Shown here one piece after another: positions 35,681-47,100 of a DNA stretch of 64,000 nucleotides; within the stretch, counting starts at the first letter, position 1, and each line of letters starts with the position of its first letter. This DNA is from Primula veris (lineage: Eukaryota > Streptophyta > Magnoliopsida > Ericales > Primulaceae). The notes under the pieces are model-generated. The model was not told the DNA's origin. It did not search any database and saw only the letters and a program-made list of their open reading frames with translations. The position numbers and the translations under genes are program-made. The DNA lies in contig OY821740.1 of assembly GCA_963682055.1 (NCBI GenBank), positions 10,107,314 through 10,171,313 on the forward strand, written 5' to 3'.

Positions 35681-36246
35681 TACAGTATACACCATTAGTG
35701 TAATTAATTGATTGCTCAAAACAGCTGCCAGGAAAAGTACAATTTTGTGGAGGAAATATCAACCATGAGTCCATGACAATGTGACTTCAATAGAAACCAT
35801 ACGAGACAGATATTGCCTTTTTTAACTTTTTAGCAGCCTTGTACATGTACAGAGGTGAATGAACTTTCAACCAAATCGGTCATTTCACTAGGATCAAGAA
35901 TCCAGCAAATCATTTCTTGCATTTAAATTTTTTCTGGACCAGGTGTCCAATTCAGTAACATGTAGTCGCAGTACTTTAGAAGATGATCCCTTTTTAAAAC
36001 AATCAAAGCGAACACCATTTAGCTGCTCAAATTTATGATAAAATCCACCTATAAAAAGGTAATGCACCTATTTTTAAGCCTTGGCCCAACATGCCAGCTC
36101 AAATCTCTGCTCTATAAATAGAACAACTTTCATAATTGATCAAGTTATAGATTAGATCGGCTAATAAAACCAAATTCACAAGAGTAGTCTAAATAAGCCA
36201 TTAGCGAGCGACTTTAGGTATGCTCTTAAAATGACTCTAAAAAAAT

Positions 36247-36705
36247 TTAACTTTTTACTTTGGTTAAATTACGAGTTGTAAGCCAAACGAGGCCAACCAT
36301 TAGCATTGCCAACCCAGAGTGACGATATTTGCAGAAATAGCAGGAGCTATTTGATAAACTTCTGCAGCAGCGAGTATAAAAAATGCAGAAAAATAAAAAG
36401 GTAAAGATTGGAAAAGATAAGAGAAACAAGCGAAAGAAATATGTGTGGAAAATATCAACCTTCCCAATCTGTAGTATACAGATTGTAAACCAAGTAGAAG
36501 CTTTCTCCAAATTAGAACATGATTAGTTAACACATACAAAACAGAACCTTACGGCGGTGAAAGTTACTAAGACCCACAAACCATATATTGCATAAATTAC
36601 CAGATGATATGTGCAAAGAGAAAGCAAAATATGCAACACATCAATTCGACGATATTTTTCCCCTGATGGAACAGATAGAAATATCATTTTGATACCAAAG
36701 TATAT
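36247..36705 (-). other. Minus-strand exon-like remnants of a multi-helix membrane protein
   Basis: On the minus strand, 36675 downward follows a pyrimidine-rich TCCATCAG acceptor and reads EKYRRIDVLHILLSL then TYHLVIYAIYGLWVLVTFTA before a GTAAGG donor. Further down, a TM-like frame gives PFYFSAFFILAAAEVYQIAP followed by a stop near 36300. The pieces look like exons of a membrane protein, but I find no start, no full frame and no family. The 5' side is interrupted by the solo LTR at 36718. It may be a dead gene. Confidence 0.3.
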
Positions 36706-36717
36706 TGATAACACTTC

Positions 36718-37771
36718 TGAAATTCTTATCCGTTGTTTTAGTTGCAGTTTTGCAGTTAGGTTCCAAGTGATGTTGCAACCACAGTTGTAACCAAGTGTAT
36801 TAATGGACAGAACAGTTTATTTAAATGTACTTGAAATAAATAACACGTACATTTAACAACGGAGTTCACCCAACTGGGCTACGTCTCCGGAGCACTTACC
36901 CAGATTATGATATTATAAAAAGCTTACAATATAGGATTCAAGTCTTAATGAAAAACTCTTAGACTCACTCTAGGTTTTTCTGCCTATCTCTATATTGCTC
37001 ATACTCTATAACTATCACTTAAAAATCAATGGCATCCCACCATTGTTTTCTTTTTAAACCTCACTGTGTATTCTCTCAAGAATGTGTTCTTTATAATTTA
37101 GAACACAACTTTTACAAGCTTATCAACTATTTATATAAGTAAAAACAATCTTCTTGTCTTCAAGATCTTTTATGATTGCTTTGACTCTTTTGATTGGCTT
37201 CAATCTTTCCATGTAACACAAGACTCTTCAGCGTAGGATTGACTCCAATCTTTATAGGATAAAACCTGTTTAATAACTAGCTTGGAAATAGGCCTTTAAC
37301 AAGGAAACATATAAGATAATAATATCTTTAAACAAACATATAAAACATTAACTCATTCAATCTTAAGCGTAACATACTGATTTTGATAAAGATTAAAGAT
37401 TGAAACAAGTGATAAATGAACTTAAACCTTTTAAAACCATATGAGAATATATCATGCATACTTTAAAACAAATAATTATCATTAAAGAATAGTAATGCAG
37501 ATTTACAGAATTAGACAGAATCCTGCAGAACAGCAGGTTGGAACTGTGGTTGCAACATTACTTGAAACCAGAAACACTGTTTTAGTTGGTTGTAACTGAG
37601 GTTACAGCATTGCTTGAAATCTAATAGCACTGTCTTAGTAGGTTGTAACTGAGGTTGCAACATTGCTTGAAACCTAACAACCCTGTATTAGTTCTTAACA
37701 AACAGTTAGGATTATTTAGTGCAAACCAATAGACAACAAATAGTATTTAGACCAGAAATCTGGTCCTAACA
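36718..37771. mobile_element. Solo LTR (1054 bp)
   Basis: The sequence begins TGAAATTC and ends CCTAACA (TG...CA), with a perfect 5-bp duplication ACTTC on each side (36713-36717, 37772-37776). No interior or second LTR follows, so it is the product of LTR-LTR recombination. Near 37540-37690 it carries about three imperfect copies of a unit with GGTTGTAACTGAGGTTGCAA. Confidence 0.75.
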
Positions 37772-38130
37772 ACTTCATTAAACTTCACCAATATATAGAA
37801 TGAGAAGTACAACTTGAAAGAGAAAAACGATGAGCAAGAATTTAACTTCAATGTTAGTAACATCTACATGACACATCTAACCAAATATCTTCCCAGTCCA
37901 TATAAAAGTCTTGTCAACAAATAATTCAGAAAAAAACCTGTAATATGATGAAGATCTAAAACCAAGAAAGCAAAGGCAACATTTTAATCAATCGCATCAC
38001 CGGAGAAAGAGGAAGACAGTGAGAGTACAAGTTTAAGTGCAAAATTTATAAGACACGGTAGAAATAGTAGATGATAATGATTAAATAGTACTAATTATAT
38101 GGTAATGAGATCATGGCAGAGCTACTGTAT

Positions 38131-38586
38131 GCCCAGTGAGGGCTGTAGCTCCGTTAGAATTTGAAAAACTATTTATTGTTTTGAATCTCTACATGAGAAA
38201 TTATCATATTTTGAATTTTTGGTAAAAATATTATATTGGTACTATTATCTGTGTATTATATGTTGTGATAAAGAACATTTTTTGTGTGTTTCATTTTTAC
38301 AAAAAAAAATAATCTAAAAACATTGTATATTTTCTCAAAATTTTGATAAATATTGAAATTTAAAATCACTAGTTTTGTAGTTGTACTAAATATAAATAAA
38401 CTACATGATCTGAATTTATTAAAATGCAATTGATTCTTTATTGTCATCGTTCAATTTAACCAATTAGTGCAAAATATTGGAGAATTGGAAACATCATTTG
38501 TAAAACGTTTATCATATCTAAAAAAATAAAGATATATATTCATTATATTTTGAGCCCGCTCAACAGAAATCGTGGCTCCGCGGCTG
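38131..38586. mobile_element. Possible degenerate hAT-like element
   Basis: The left end has CAGTGAGGGCTGTAGCTCC and the right end CGTGGCTCCGCGGCTG, an imperfect inverted pair like hAT ends. No convincing 8-bp target duplication was found. The interior is AT-rich and non-coding. Confidence 0.35.
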
Positions 38587-38599
38587 ATGAGATTACAAG

Positions 38600-39620
38600 T
38601 TTAGCGCAACAGTATTTTAAGAAGCCTCTTGTGCCTCGGTGTAAATATAGTTGAAGCAGTAACTTGACAAATAGTTTAAGACAATAGATAAGAGTGGGGG
38701 GCTCAAATTGTAATCCCACATGCTCAAATTGTTTAGAAAATAGAATGGATTACCCGTTAAAGTGCTGCCATACGACATTGAGTACATCATATTGAGTTTG
38801 CTTGTGAGATTGCAAGGGAAGTATATGTAAACACCTCATAATTTTCCTTCCAACATTCACATTTCAATAGAACGGAAGATCATGTGCGAACTGTTGATGT
38901 TTAACTAAAATTACTGCATTCTTTAGTTTCTTTAAGGGGGAGATACAACAAAAACACAAAGAAGATGCAAAACAAATGCTGAAAGTAAAAAATCACAGTT
39001 TATCAATTAGGTGAAATTCTAAATTGTCCTTCACATTATTCTGCTGAAGCTGACATGATATTTAATTGTCTACCATTTGGTGCTGTCAGCTAATGTTGAT
39101 TCTCGGCTTGCACAGTTTATGTAGTTGTTTGTTCGTAGAAACAGGTCAATATAAAATTTGGATATAAGCCACAAAAGTCAATAATCGAGAACCAATACCC
39201 TTTTTCTTCCTCTTTAAAGACAGAGAACGTAATGCAATAGCAATGATAGAATTCTATAAGCATTAATATGATAATATCTAACCCTTTTAGCAAAATTGCT
39301 CAAACGCCCTTATTCCCTGGAAAGCGGTTTGAAATTAAAACAATAAAGGAAAAACAAAATACTTTCTTAACACGCAATCATAGCTTTCATAAACAACATA
39401 AAATCCGAAAAGAAACTCAATGCAAGATTTATTGAAAGCCAATACAAACAGGTCCTACAAATTACAAAGATAAAGTGACAACAAGTAAAAAAAAAAATGA
39501 ATCAAATCAAACAGAGCGTATTATTAACGAATTAAACAGACTATAGGGTTACAACGCCTGTACCGACAACAACACACCTTAGAGCAATCATGGAAACAGA
39601 AATGTGAATCTGAAGTTCTT
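38600..39620. other. Downstream flank of the TVP15-like gene
   Basis: AT-rich sequence with no gene, RNA or terminal repeats that I can support. The 3' UTR of the minus-strand gene ending at 39628 lies at its right edge. Confidence 0.4.
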
Positions 39621-39627
39621 ATGTGTC

Positions 39628-42600
39628 TCAAACTCTCTCTTCCATCAATAGCAAAGCTTGGAGTTCCTCCCTACGACGCTCCAACTCCTGCAATTTACAG
39701 ACAATGAAACTTCTAATTTTAAAAATATATACACTGACAAACTGAAACCACCAACAAAACTGTATAAGATATATTGAAACCAGTGCTTCTAATATGTACC
39801 AGTTGACGGTTCAGATGTGTAACACAAAATTATAAGACTTGTCAAACCGAGAAACAGGCCTGGCAATGTTACACATTATTCATTCTTAAGAATTCATGGA
39901 TTGCAGTCAATCCATCCACTTAATAGACACCATATTTGACAACATTGTGAAAATCACCCTCAAGTATGGGAGCTCAACTTGGCTAGCCTAAACATGAAAC
40001 TATAAGAATCGAAACAAAAAAAGAAGACGTTTTGAGTCTTTTGACTAGGTTTGAACATAGCTAACACCGATGCCAAGTCACCAGAATAACCACTAAGCAC
40101 TTATTTTCCTTTTTTTTGTTCTTATCCACTTTTTTTTTCCACCCAAAACACTCCAATGGAGGGGGGTTAGGCAGACCCCGACCTGTATATAAACATATAA
40201 TATCAATCCGTACATAAGAGGCGGACATAAACCAAATGCATTTGAAGGATGGCTTTCTAATCTTATACCGTGTAATAATTAAATGGAAGATATAGTAGAA
40301 AGTAACAAGTACAGGAAAAATAAGTTATCTATGTCAAGGGCATGATAGCCTACCTGCAGATCCTGAACAGCTTGATCCCTTGAAACTTCTTTTTTTTGAC
40401 GAGCACGTTTGAAATGGCCAATGCATAGAAGTCCCTGTCATGACACCAAAAAAAATAAAAATATCAACAATAACACCTGAGAAGATAAAGTAAGTTATCT
40501 TTTTAGGAAAAAAGATCGTCCATCGTTCAACAACAAAAAAGCGATTACCTCATTGTCCCGACTATAAAACATGAGAAACCAAACTTAAGATCTCTAGAAA
40601 AGGAGAAAAAAGAAAAAACTCCTTCAAAATTATTAAGTTTTTTTTAAAATGCAAAAAATGCACATGTCGCTGTTGTGACCAAAGATAAACAGAATCAACA
40701 ATAACAATTTACATAAACCAATGGTGTGTTATTCAACAAAAGAGGGGGGAAAATAAGGGATAGCCTCATTATCCCGATTAAACATTCATGAGACACTAAA
40801 CCTAAGATCTCTGGAAAATGACAAGAAAGAAAATACTCTTGACGTCTTCTCAGGATAGTTATTTTGTAAAAATTGCAAAAATCCCATAAAATTATCCGAC
40901 ATCAGCCCACATATAAACTAGAAAGGGCAAACGAAAACTAAGTTCCTGCAGGAATGAAAGACTGCCTAGCCGCTTAAAACTACAAATGTCAAAAGTAAAT
41001 AAAAGTAACTCAAACAATTTGCAGAAGAAAATTTACCGAAACAAGATAAATAACACCACAGGAAAGAAGCATGTAGCTAGCAATGCTTTGGAGAAGAATA
41101 AGGTCTTTTCTACTCTTGAAGTCCTCAGGATAAGCTTTTGTCATTACTGCAACACTGAAAGAAATGATGGATGACGAGTCAGATATAGAACTAGCAAATT
41201 TCCATGTATATAATGTTGCAAGAAAAATTTAACAGAGGTAAATTCAAGTGGATTTCTTGAAACTGACTTGAAACTTAATTATTTTTACAGCAAAATCAAG
41301 TCAGTTTTTCATGTCTTGCAGAAGGATATCAACAAAAAAGAAAGAGGTGCAGAGAAATTATCTGAAAGGAAATAAACATAAAGGTCTTCTAGGAAAAAAT
41401 GTGGAACATACAAGATGTGTAGCATACCCCTACCAGCCCAATACTCCAGTACCTAGGCATGATAAATTGAAACCTCAGATTAGCTCGTGCGAACTGATAT
41501 ATAAAATAAACAATTAGATATAAAAGGATAAAGACCATAGCGATTGAGTTTATCACAAATGTTTTCCAGTAACCAAGCGGTCAGCACTTGCAGAAAAAAT
41601 ATGGATAATCTGATAAGTGAGCATGCGACTTTTCTGAACGAGGACGAAATGGTAACAACAATTACTCTTACAAAGGCACCTAAAGGAATGTCGTTGGAAG
41701 ACTACCCAAGTGATTGGTCAAAAAAGCGAATTAAAAAGGAGATGAAAGCAGTTCAGAATGCGTTGGATACAAAGAGAAGAAAAAGTCAACCCCCGTAGGA
41801 GTTATTATTGATTTAAGCATTTAGAAATATAAGATTTAATGTGTTTCACTATAGTTGAGCTATCTTTGATGTACTTGTTTAGTTTAGACTTAGTTAAGAT
41901 TGTATCCATTAAGCTGGATTCTGTAGTTCAAACTTCAATGCAATATCTGGGTTAGGTCTCGCTTTGATATACGCTTACTTACCCAAAAAAAGCGGTCAGC
42001 ACTCTACATACATGAATCAGACTTTCCTAAGAGCATTAACATGTCCAATGTTTTCTTTTACAACATATGTGTTTGATTTCTATATTGGTTTAATCATCTT
42101 AAATGTCGACTTTTTGTTCACCGTTTTTTGTCCTAAAATAATGACAAGTATGAGGTTGAATCAACGGAGCTTTTTCTAAGCCTCAATCTGGCTAACTTAT
42201 ATGCCTAAAAGCTGGACCCAGACAAGTCCACTGAACAAACTACAAATATAATTCATTAATTCATTATTCTAACACTGCTCATGTCTATCCTATTAAAATT
42301 AATATGCATAAACACAAACACACACACACACACACACACATATATACATAATTTATTTATTTTGAGGGGCTCTGTCTTTTCTTGAATGTTGTCTTTTTTG
42401 CAAATTACTTTCGACTCTCATGTGTTTTCTTTCTACATTGGTTTAATCATCTTAAATGCAGAGTTTTTTTTTATTCAATATTTTTTGTCTAAACTAACGT
42501 AAACTTTTAGGTTGGTTGATTGATTACTAACCGACCTTTTTCCAATCCTCAAACAACAAGCCTAAAAGCTGGACCTAAACAAGCCTACCAAACAAAATGT

Positions 42601-43303
42601 AAACATAGTTTCTTCATTCTAACATTACTTATGTCTATACTATTGAATTACCTCCGTCCCATAATAATAGTACAATTATTTTTGACTACGTTACAAAAAA
42701 ATAGTCCATTTTTATTATATACCCCTATTTAATGAATGAGTATGTTATTTGCAAATCATCGTCATGGTTACTTACTATTTGAAGGGTATATTTGAAATTT
42801 GAAATACATATTTATTACAACTAAATCTAAACAGTACTGTATTTCTTAATAATATTCGTGATAAACCAAATGTAGGACTAATATGCATACAAACACATAT
42901 AAATATAATGAATTCAAACCTTCCAGAACTTGATGATGAATTGCCACTCCGTCTCGGCAACAATCACAAGCAGACCAATCATAACCGCGTAACACCGGAA
43001 TATCCCATCAAATATCTAATTAAAAACACAACAACAACCAATTAACACTCAACTTCCACTAATCTAATTTAAACATAAATAGAGATAAAAAAGAATAAAA
43101 CTACGTACATCGGATCCGTTTGTGAAAGACCGGACGGCAGAGAGGACGTTAACAGCGATACAGAAAACGGCAGAAACAATGGTGATGAAGCTGAAACAGC
43201 CGCACACGACGAGAAAAGGGTCCGGCCTCGACCGTGCCCTCACGGCGCTGCCAGAGCCGCTAGCGCTGTTGCTCCTCTCCAACTCAGGTGGCGGCTCTGC
43301 CAT
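39628..43303 (-). CDS. Four-helix Golgi/COPI-associated (TVP15-type) membrane protein
   Basis: Minus-strand exons are 43303-43109, 43015-42920, 41452-41412, 41154-41037, 40434-40354 and 39687-39628. All are GT-AG, in frame, stop TGA 39628-39630, giving 196 residues. The N-terminus is MAEPPPELERSNSASGSGSA. Four hydrophobic segments follow: about 30-52 (FLVVCGCFSFITIVSAVF), 72-86 (YAVMIGLLVIVAE), 98-113 around YWAGRGMLHIFVAVM, and 129-150 (LILLQSIASYMLLSCGVIYL). The tail is a charged coiled coil (QELERRREELQALLL). Layout and the WAGRG...F motif fit the COPI-associated/TVP15 family, small Golgi-vesicle membrane proteins; this name is from memory, and the membrane topology is the firmer statement. 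Exon 1 and the promoter have a broken copy at 59557-59616. It was ancestrally divergent with PYD3. Confidence 0.8.
41589..41989 (+). pseudogene. Retroposed cDNA fragment inside intron 2 of the TVP15-like gene
   Basis: A perfect 14-bp direct repeat AAGCGGTCAGCACT flanks it (41575-41588 and 41990-42003). The insert ends in a short A run just before the second repeat, the pattern left by LINE-type retroposition. It carries an open frame on the + strand: MDNLISEHATFLNEDEMV, ITLTKAPKGMSLEDYPSDW, then KKEMKAVQNALDTKRR and a stop at 41796-41798, followed by about 190 bases of 3' UTR. I cannot name the source gene. It is probably 5'-truncated and lies antisense to the host gene. Confidence 0.75.
42050..42660. 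repeat. Diverged tandem duplication and microsatellite in intron 2
   Basis: Segments about 42055-42300 and 42415-42655 share long stretches, for example TTGGTTTAATCATCTTAAAT and GCCTAAAAGCTGGACC, about 350 bases apart. Between them is a (CA)n(TA)n run at about 42312-42345. A Stowaway-like end CTCCGTCCCATAATAATAG begins at 42651. Confidence 0.7.
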
Positions 43304-43900
43304 TTTTTAAATCTTCGGGGTGTTAATTGTAAATGAAGAAGAACTTGGAGGGGGTTTTATATGGAGTGTTTGATATACAGTATGATTTTATATTGTATGT
43401 ATATATTGTATAGGTGTGATGTGACGATAAGCTATTTTGATATTTATTTCACCTGCTAGTCAAGGAACTGACACCTTAGATTCGTTGTTACTGACACGTG
43501 CCTTCTAACTGGATTAACAAATAAGTTACTCAAAATAAGTGCAAAAAAAGGTGTACACCACGCCTTTTTTTTTATTGTATTTATGTTACGTGGTTGTTTT
43601 TACTTTTTAATTTTCTTTGTTTTTACTATTTTATATTTTATTAATTTCATTCTTACTTTTAAAACTTAATGCTGTGTGTCCAAAATGGCAAAAGTAAGGA
43701 AAGCTTTTATATATTAGTTTTACGAAATAACTACTCCACTTTGATCTATTTTCGTTGTCCTAATATTTTTAGCATAGTCTGTATTAGATTTTTGATTACC
43801 GTTGAATCAAAATCAATACAATTTAATGTAAACAAAAAACTATGAAAAAATGTTTTGATTTTAATGTTTTGGAATGAACACCGAACGAGTAACAATACCG
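43304..43900. promoter_or_regulatory. TVP15-like promoter region, shared with the duplicate at 59617-60760
   Basis: This interval holds the promoter and 5' leader for the minus-strand gene. Blocks with CAAGGAACTGACAC (about 43463) and CCAAAATGGCAAAAGTAAG (about 43680) recur at about 59975 and 60665. Conservation of order shows common origin; individual factor sites cannot be assigned. Confidence 0.5.
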
Positions 43901-43904
43901 TGAA

Positions 43905-44113
43905 CCCGATCCAATATTATTTAGGTTGTGACACATACTAAAAATCTAACACTTATTAATAAACTCAAAAATATCTAAGCTAAAATTAATTTAAAATTAA
44001 AACTAAAAAATACTAAAAATCTAACAGCTATTAATGAACCTACAAATATTTATTCTAAAATTAATTCAAAATTAAAACTAAAAAATACTATTGGTTGGCA
44101 CACCATAAATAAT
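43905..44113. mobile_element. MITE (related to 57169), split by a hAT insertion
   Basis: It opens GTGAACCCGATCC and near the right has TTGGTTGGCACACC. Both match the element in PYD3 intron 3. Inside, a block of about 75 bases with TTAAAATTAAAACTAAAAAA is tandemly doubled. The right end breaks off at the hAT boundary 44114-44121 and probably resumes after 50995. Confidence 0.6.
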
Positions 44114-47100
44114 AGTGCACTCAAGGGCGTATCCATGATTTTAGATTCGGGGGCACAATTTTTTATAATAATAATGATGACTAGTGCCGAAAAATTTATA
44201 AGTTCATGTGAAGTTAGAATAATGTGTTCTAATATTTGAATAAGTAAGTTCAGCTAGATTCTTTAAAATCAATATATACATATAATATTTGTATATAAAT
44301 TAGAACAATCTATTCAGTTTGATTTAAATTAAAAACAAAACTAATGTAATTCGTTTACATAGCTAGTTTCCCAAAAAAACAAATCAATTAATAATTCATT
44401 CAACGTTTGTTGTTCGATTTGTCCAGTTTGGCCGATTTGCTTACAAACAAAATAGACAGAACGAATATTGAATGTTATAAAAGTACAATAAAAACCGTCA
44501 CGATATAATAGAAAGTAAAAAAAACAAAGCAAACTATAAAATCTTATCAAACTCTAGAATAAATAGATTAATTTGTATAGAAAAAAACTTAAATACTTTC
44601 AAGTCATCTTATCAAATGAATAAACGTTAATTATAAGCAATTCAGTTCACGATTCAAGTACAACTAAGTTATATCTCAATTATAAGCATGTTCTGGGCCG
44701 TACATCATCATATTTGTTGTAGTATATTGATGTTGAACCCAGTGTGATACATGTTTATACTACCATAACTAGATATTTAGCATATTGAATTCGGGTGAAT
44801 TAGAGTACCCAAATAGGCCGTAAATATTGGCGTGTATTATTAAATCTGCTTGATTGTAGTGTATCTTGTATGTTACCATGAATATTAATTACACATATAG
44901 CAATAGTATAATAAAAGATTGTGTTATATCTTGCTAGTGTAACAGGTACAATTTAGATATTTAATTACAATTTATGTAATATTTACTGCCATGTGTAAAA
45001 TATGGTAATTTGCGAAATCATATATTTTCACATTTAAGTTGAAAAAATTATGAACCCTCCCCAACTAGGCTCACCTATTTGGATACGATGTCTAAGAAAG
45101 ATATAGGCGGAAGTTGATATCCTAATGAGGTCGGGTTTTAAGTGGCATTCGTGTTCTCCACCCTCACCGTCTTTCCTGGTCGTTTTTCAAGTAAAGCTAC
45201 CGAAAGGGGTTGACTAAATAATAATTTCCCCGAGTATGTTTATATAGTGATGTATGTTTCGCCGAATTGGTGTCTCAGTATCGACCCGTCGTTCGATCAA
45301 TGAGAACCAATTCATATTAAAAGCAAAACTATTTTCGAACCTGCCGTTTCGAAACAAAGTTTGTGCTTGTGCAAACCATAAACATATAAACCGGTTGTTT
45401 TATATGACAAATAATCCAGAACTCCCAACACATGTTGGATGCCATCTATGATGAGAAAAATCGTAAAACATACTTGCGAAATGACTGTTTAAACGTTGAT
45501 TTTAATCCGTCACCACATGTTACTCACCCTGATGTGTGAAAATGTGATGCCCAGATTTTTTTTGAATGCATTTTTGATGAGTAAAACATGAGTTTGTTGT
45601 TACCCTCGAGATGAATGTTAAGGCGTTGATTTTATTCCGTCGCCACATTTGAGACGTGATGACGTCTATGGTGAACAAATGTCTGAAATTGACATATTGG
45701 AGCTATCATTCACCAAAATACTAGCTTGGAAATTGTATTCCATAAGCAGTATCGTGAATTTATATTCACCATGTTCCTTTATCGCCCATCTGTTATTGGA
45801 TAAGAAAATTATCCTGGTGAGTAGTTTTTATCCTATTGGGTCAATGGCGAATTGTTTGCCTGATATTAATGCTCTTCGTGTACATTTTTTTTCCACGAAT
45901 CGAGAACCGAGACAAGTGTTATTTGTCTCGAACTGTCGCGATCCCGATGAATCGCCTAGCCAAGCGAGATTTTAGACAATCGTCAAAATCGAAAACCTGT
46001 GGCTCCAAGACAGTAATTGAAAGGAACAATATGGCCCGTTGTCACAAAGCAAAAGATAAGCTCAAGGAGGCAACTCTATGCTATAAAGACAAAGGTCATG
46101 CACGGTTACTCCTTAAATAGTTCAAAACTATTATAAATGTGAAAAAACCGATGCTAATGTGGTTAAAAATAACTGAAAGGAAACTCTTGAGACCCCCGGT
46201 TTTGTGGCTCAAATAAGTTTGATACCTTTCTTTATTGATTTTGATAAATCATTGAGCCATTTTTTCGCTCATCTGGATTATGTTTTCCATTTGGACCATA
46301 TTTTTGGATTATGGTTTGCCTGTTTACAAAATTTCTCGAAATAATTTAAAGTGTTTTGAGCAAATTACTTTGACAAATATGACAAAACTTTAAATTATGA
46401 AATTTTAGGCAATACTTGTGGTGTAGTTGGTTTTCTCGAAATAGTAGGTAACAGTGTACCACATAATTTCACCAACTACTTGCCTAAAAGAGTACTCAGT
46501 GACAACGATTCTGGACCTGTCGTTCCAAATCAAAATCTTTGGTAAAACCAAATTGATTTGTCAAATATGAGGTCTTATATTCATGTAGGTCCTGCCGTAC
46601 CTTGTTGAGTTATAAAATATTCGAGAAAACCAGTGTTATCTGGTAATAACTCATGAAAGAATTAAAATTTCTTTACATAGCCTCCATTCAATATGAAGAA
46701 AAAAAAAGCGTATTTTAGAAGAGTTGAAATGTTTTTCAAGTGGTTGCTACCACATTCTTTAAAGCATTTAAAGTTATCTTATCATTTCGCATGTCGTCGA
46801 ATGATAAATGATTTAGATGCTAAGACATGATTGTTTGTACTATCATTCGCCTGTCGTCGATTGATAAGAGCATTTTGATATTGTGGCATTGACCGGATGA
46901 GATATTCCCGGGTCAAAAGACGATGGTTGATTTATAATCGCATCGCATTTGGATTCTCTTTGAGGATATATTTCGTGATTAATCCAAAATTAATGCCACT
47001 AATGCTCACTTTGAAAGACTAGTATGTGTAAAGATCACGAAATGAACCCGTAGAATTCTTATAAAGAATTAAGGAGTTATTGTGGACTTATCCAACCATA

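Noticed and set aside
36690..36705. Primer-binding-site-like TTTGGTATCAAAATG on the minus strand next to the solo LTR
   Set aside because: The ACTTC target duplication places the LTR border at 36718, outside this sequence, so the match to a tRNA primer site is coincidental or part of the exon-like remnant.
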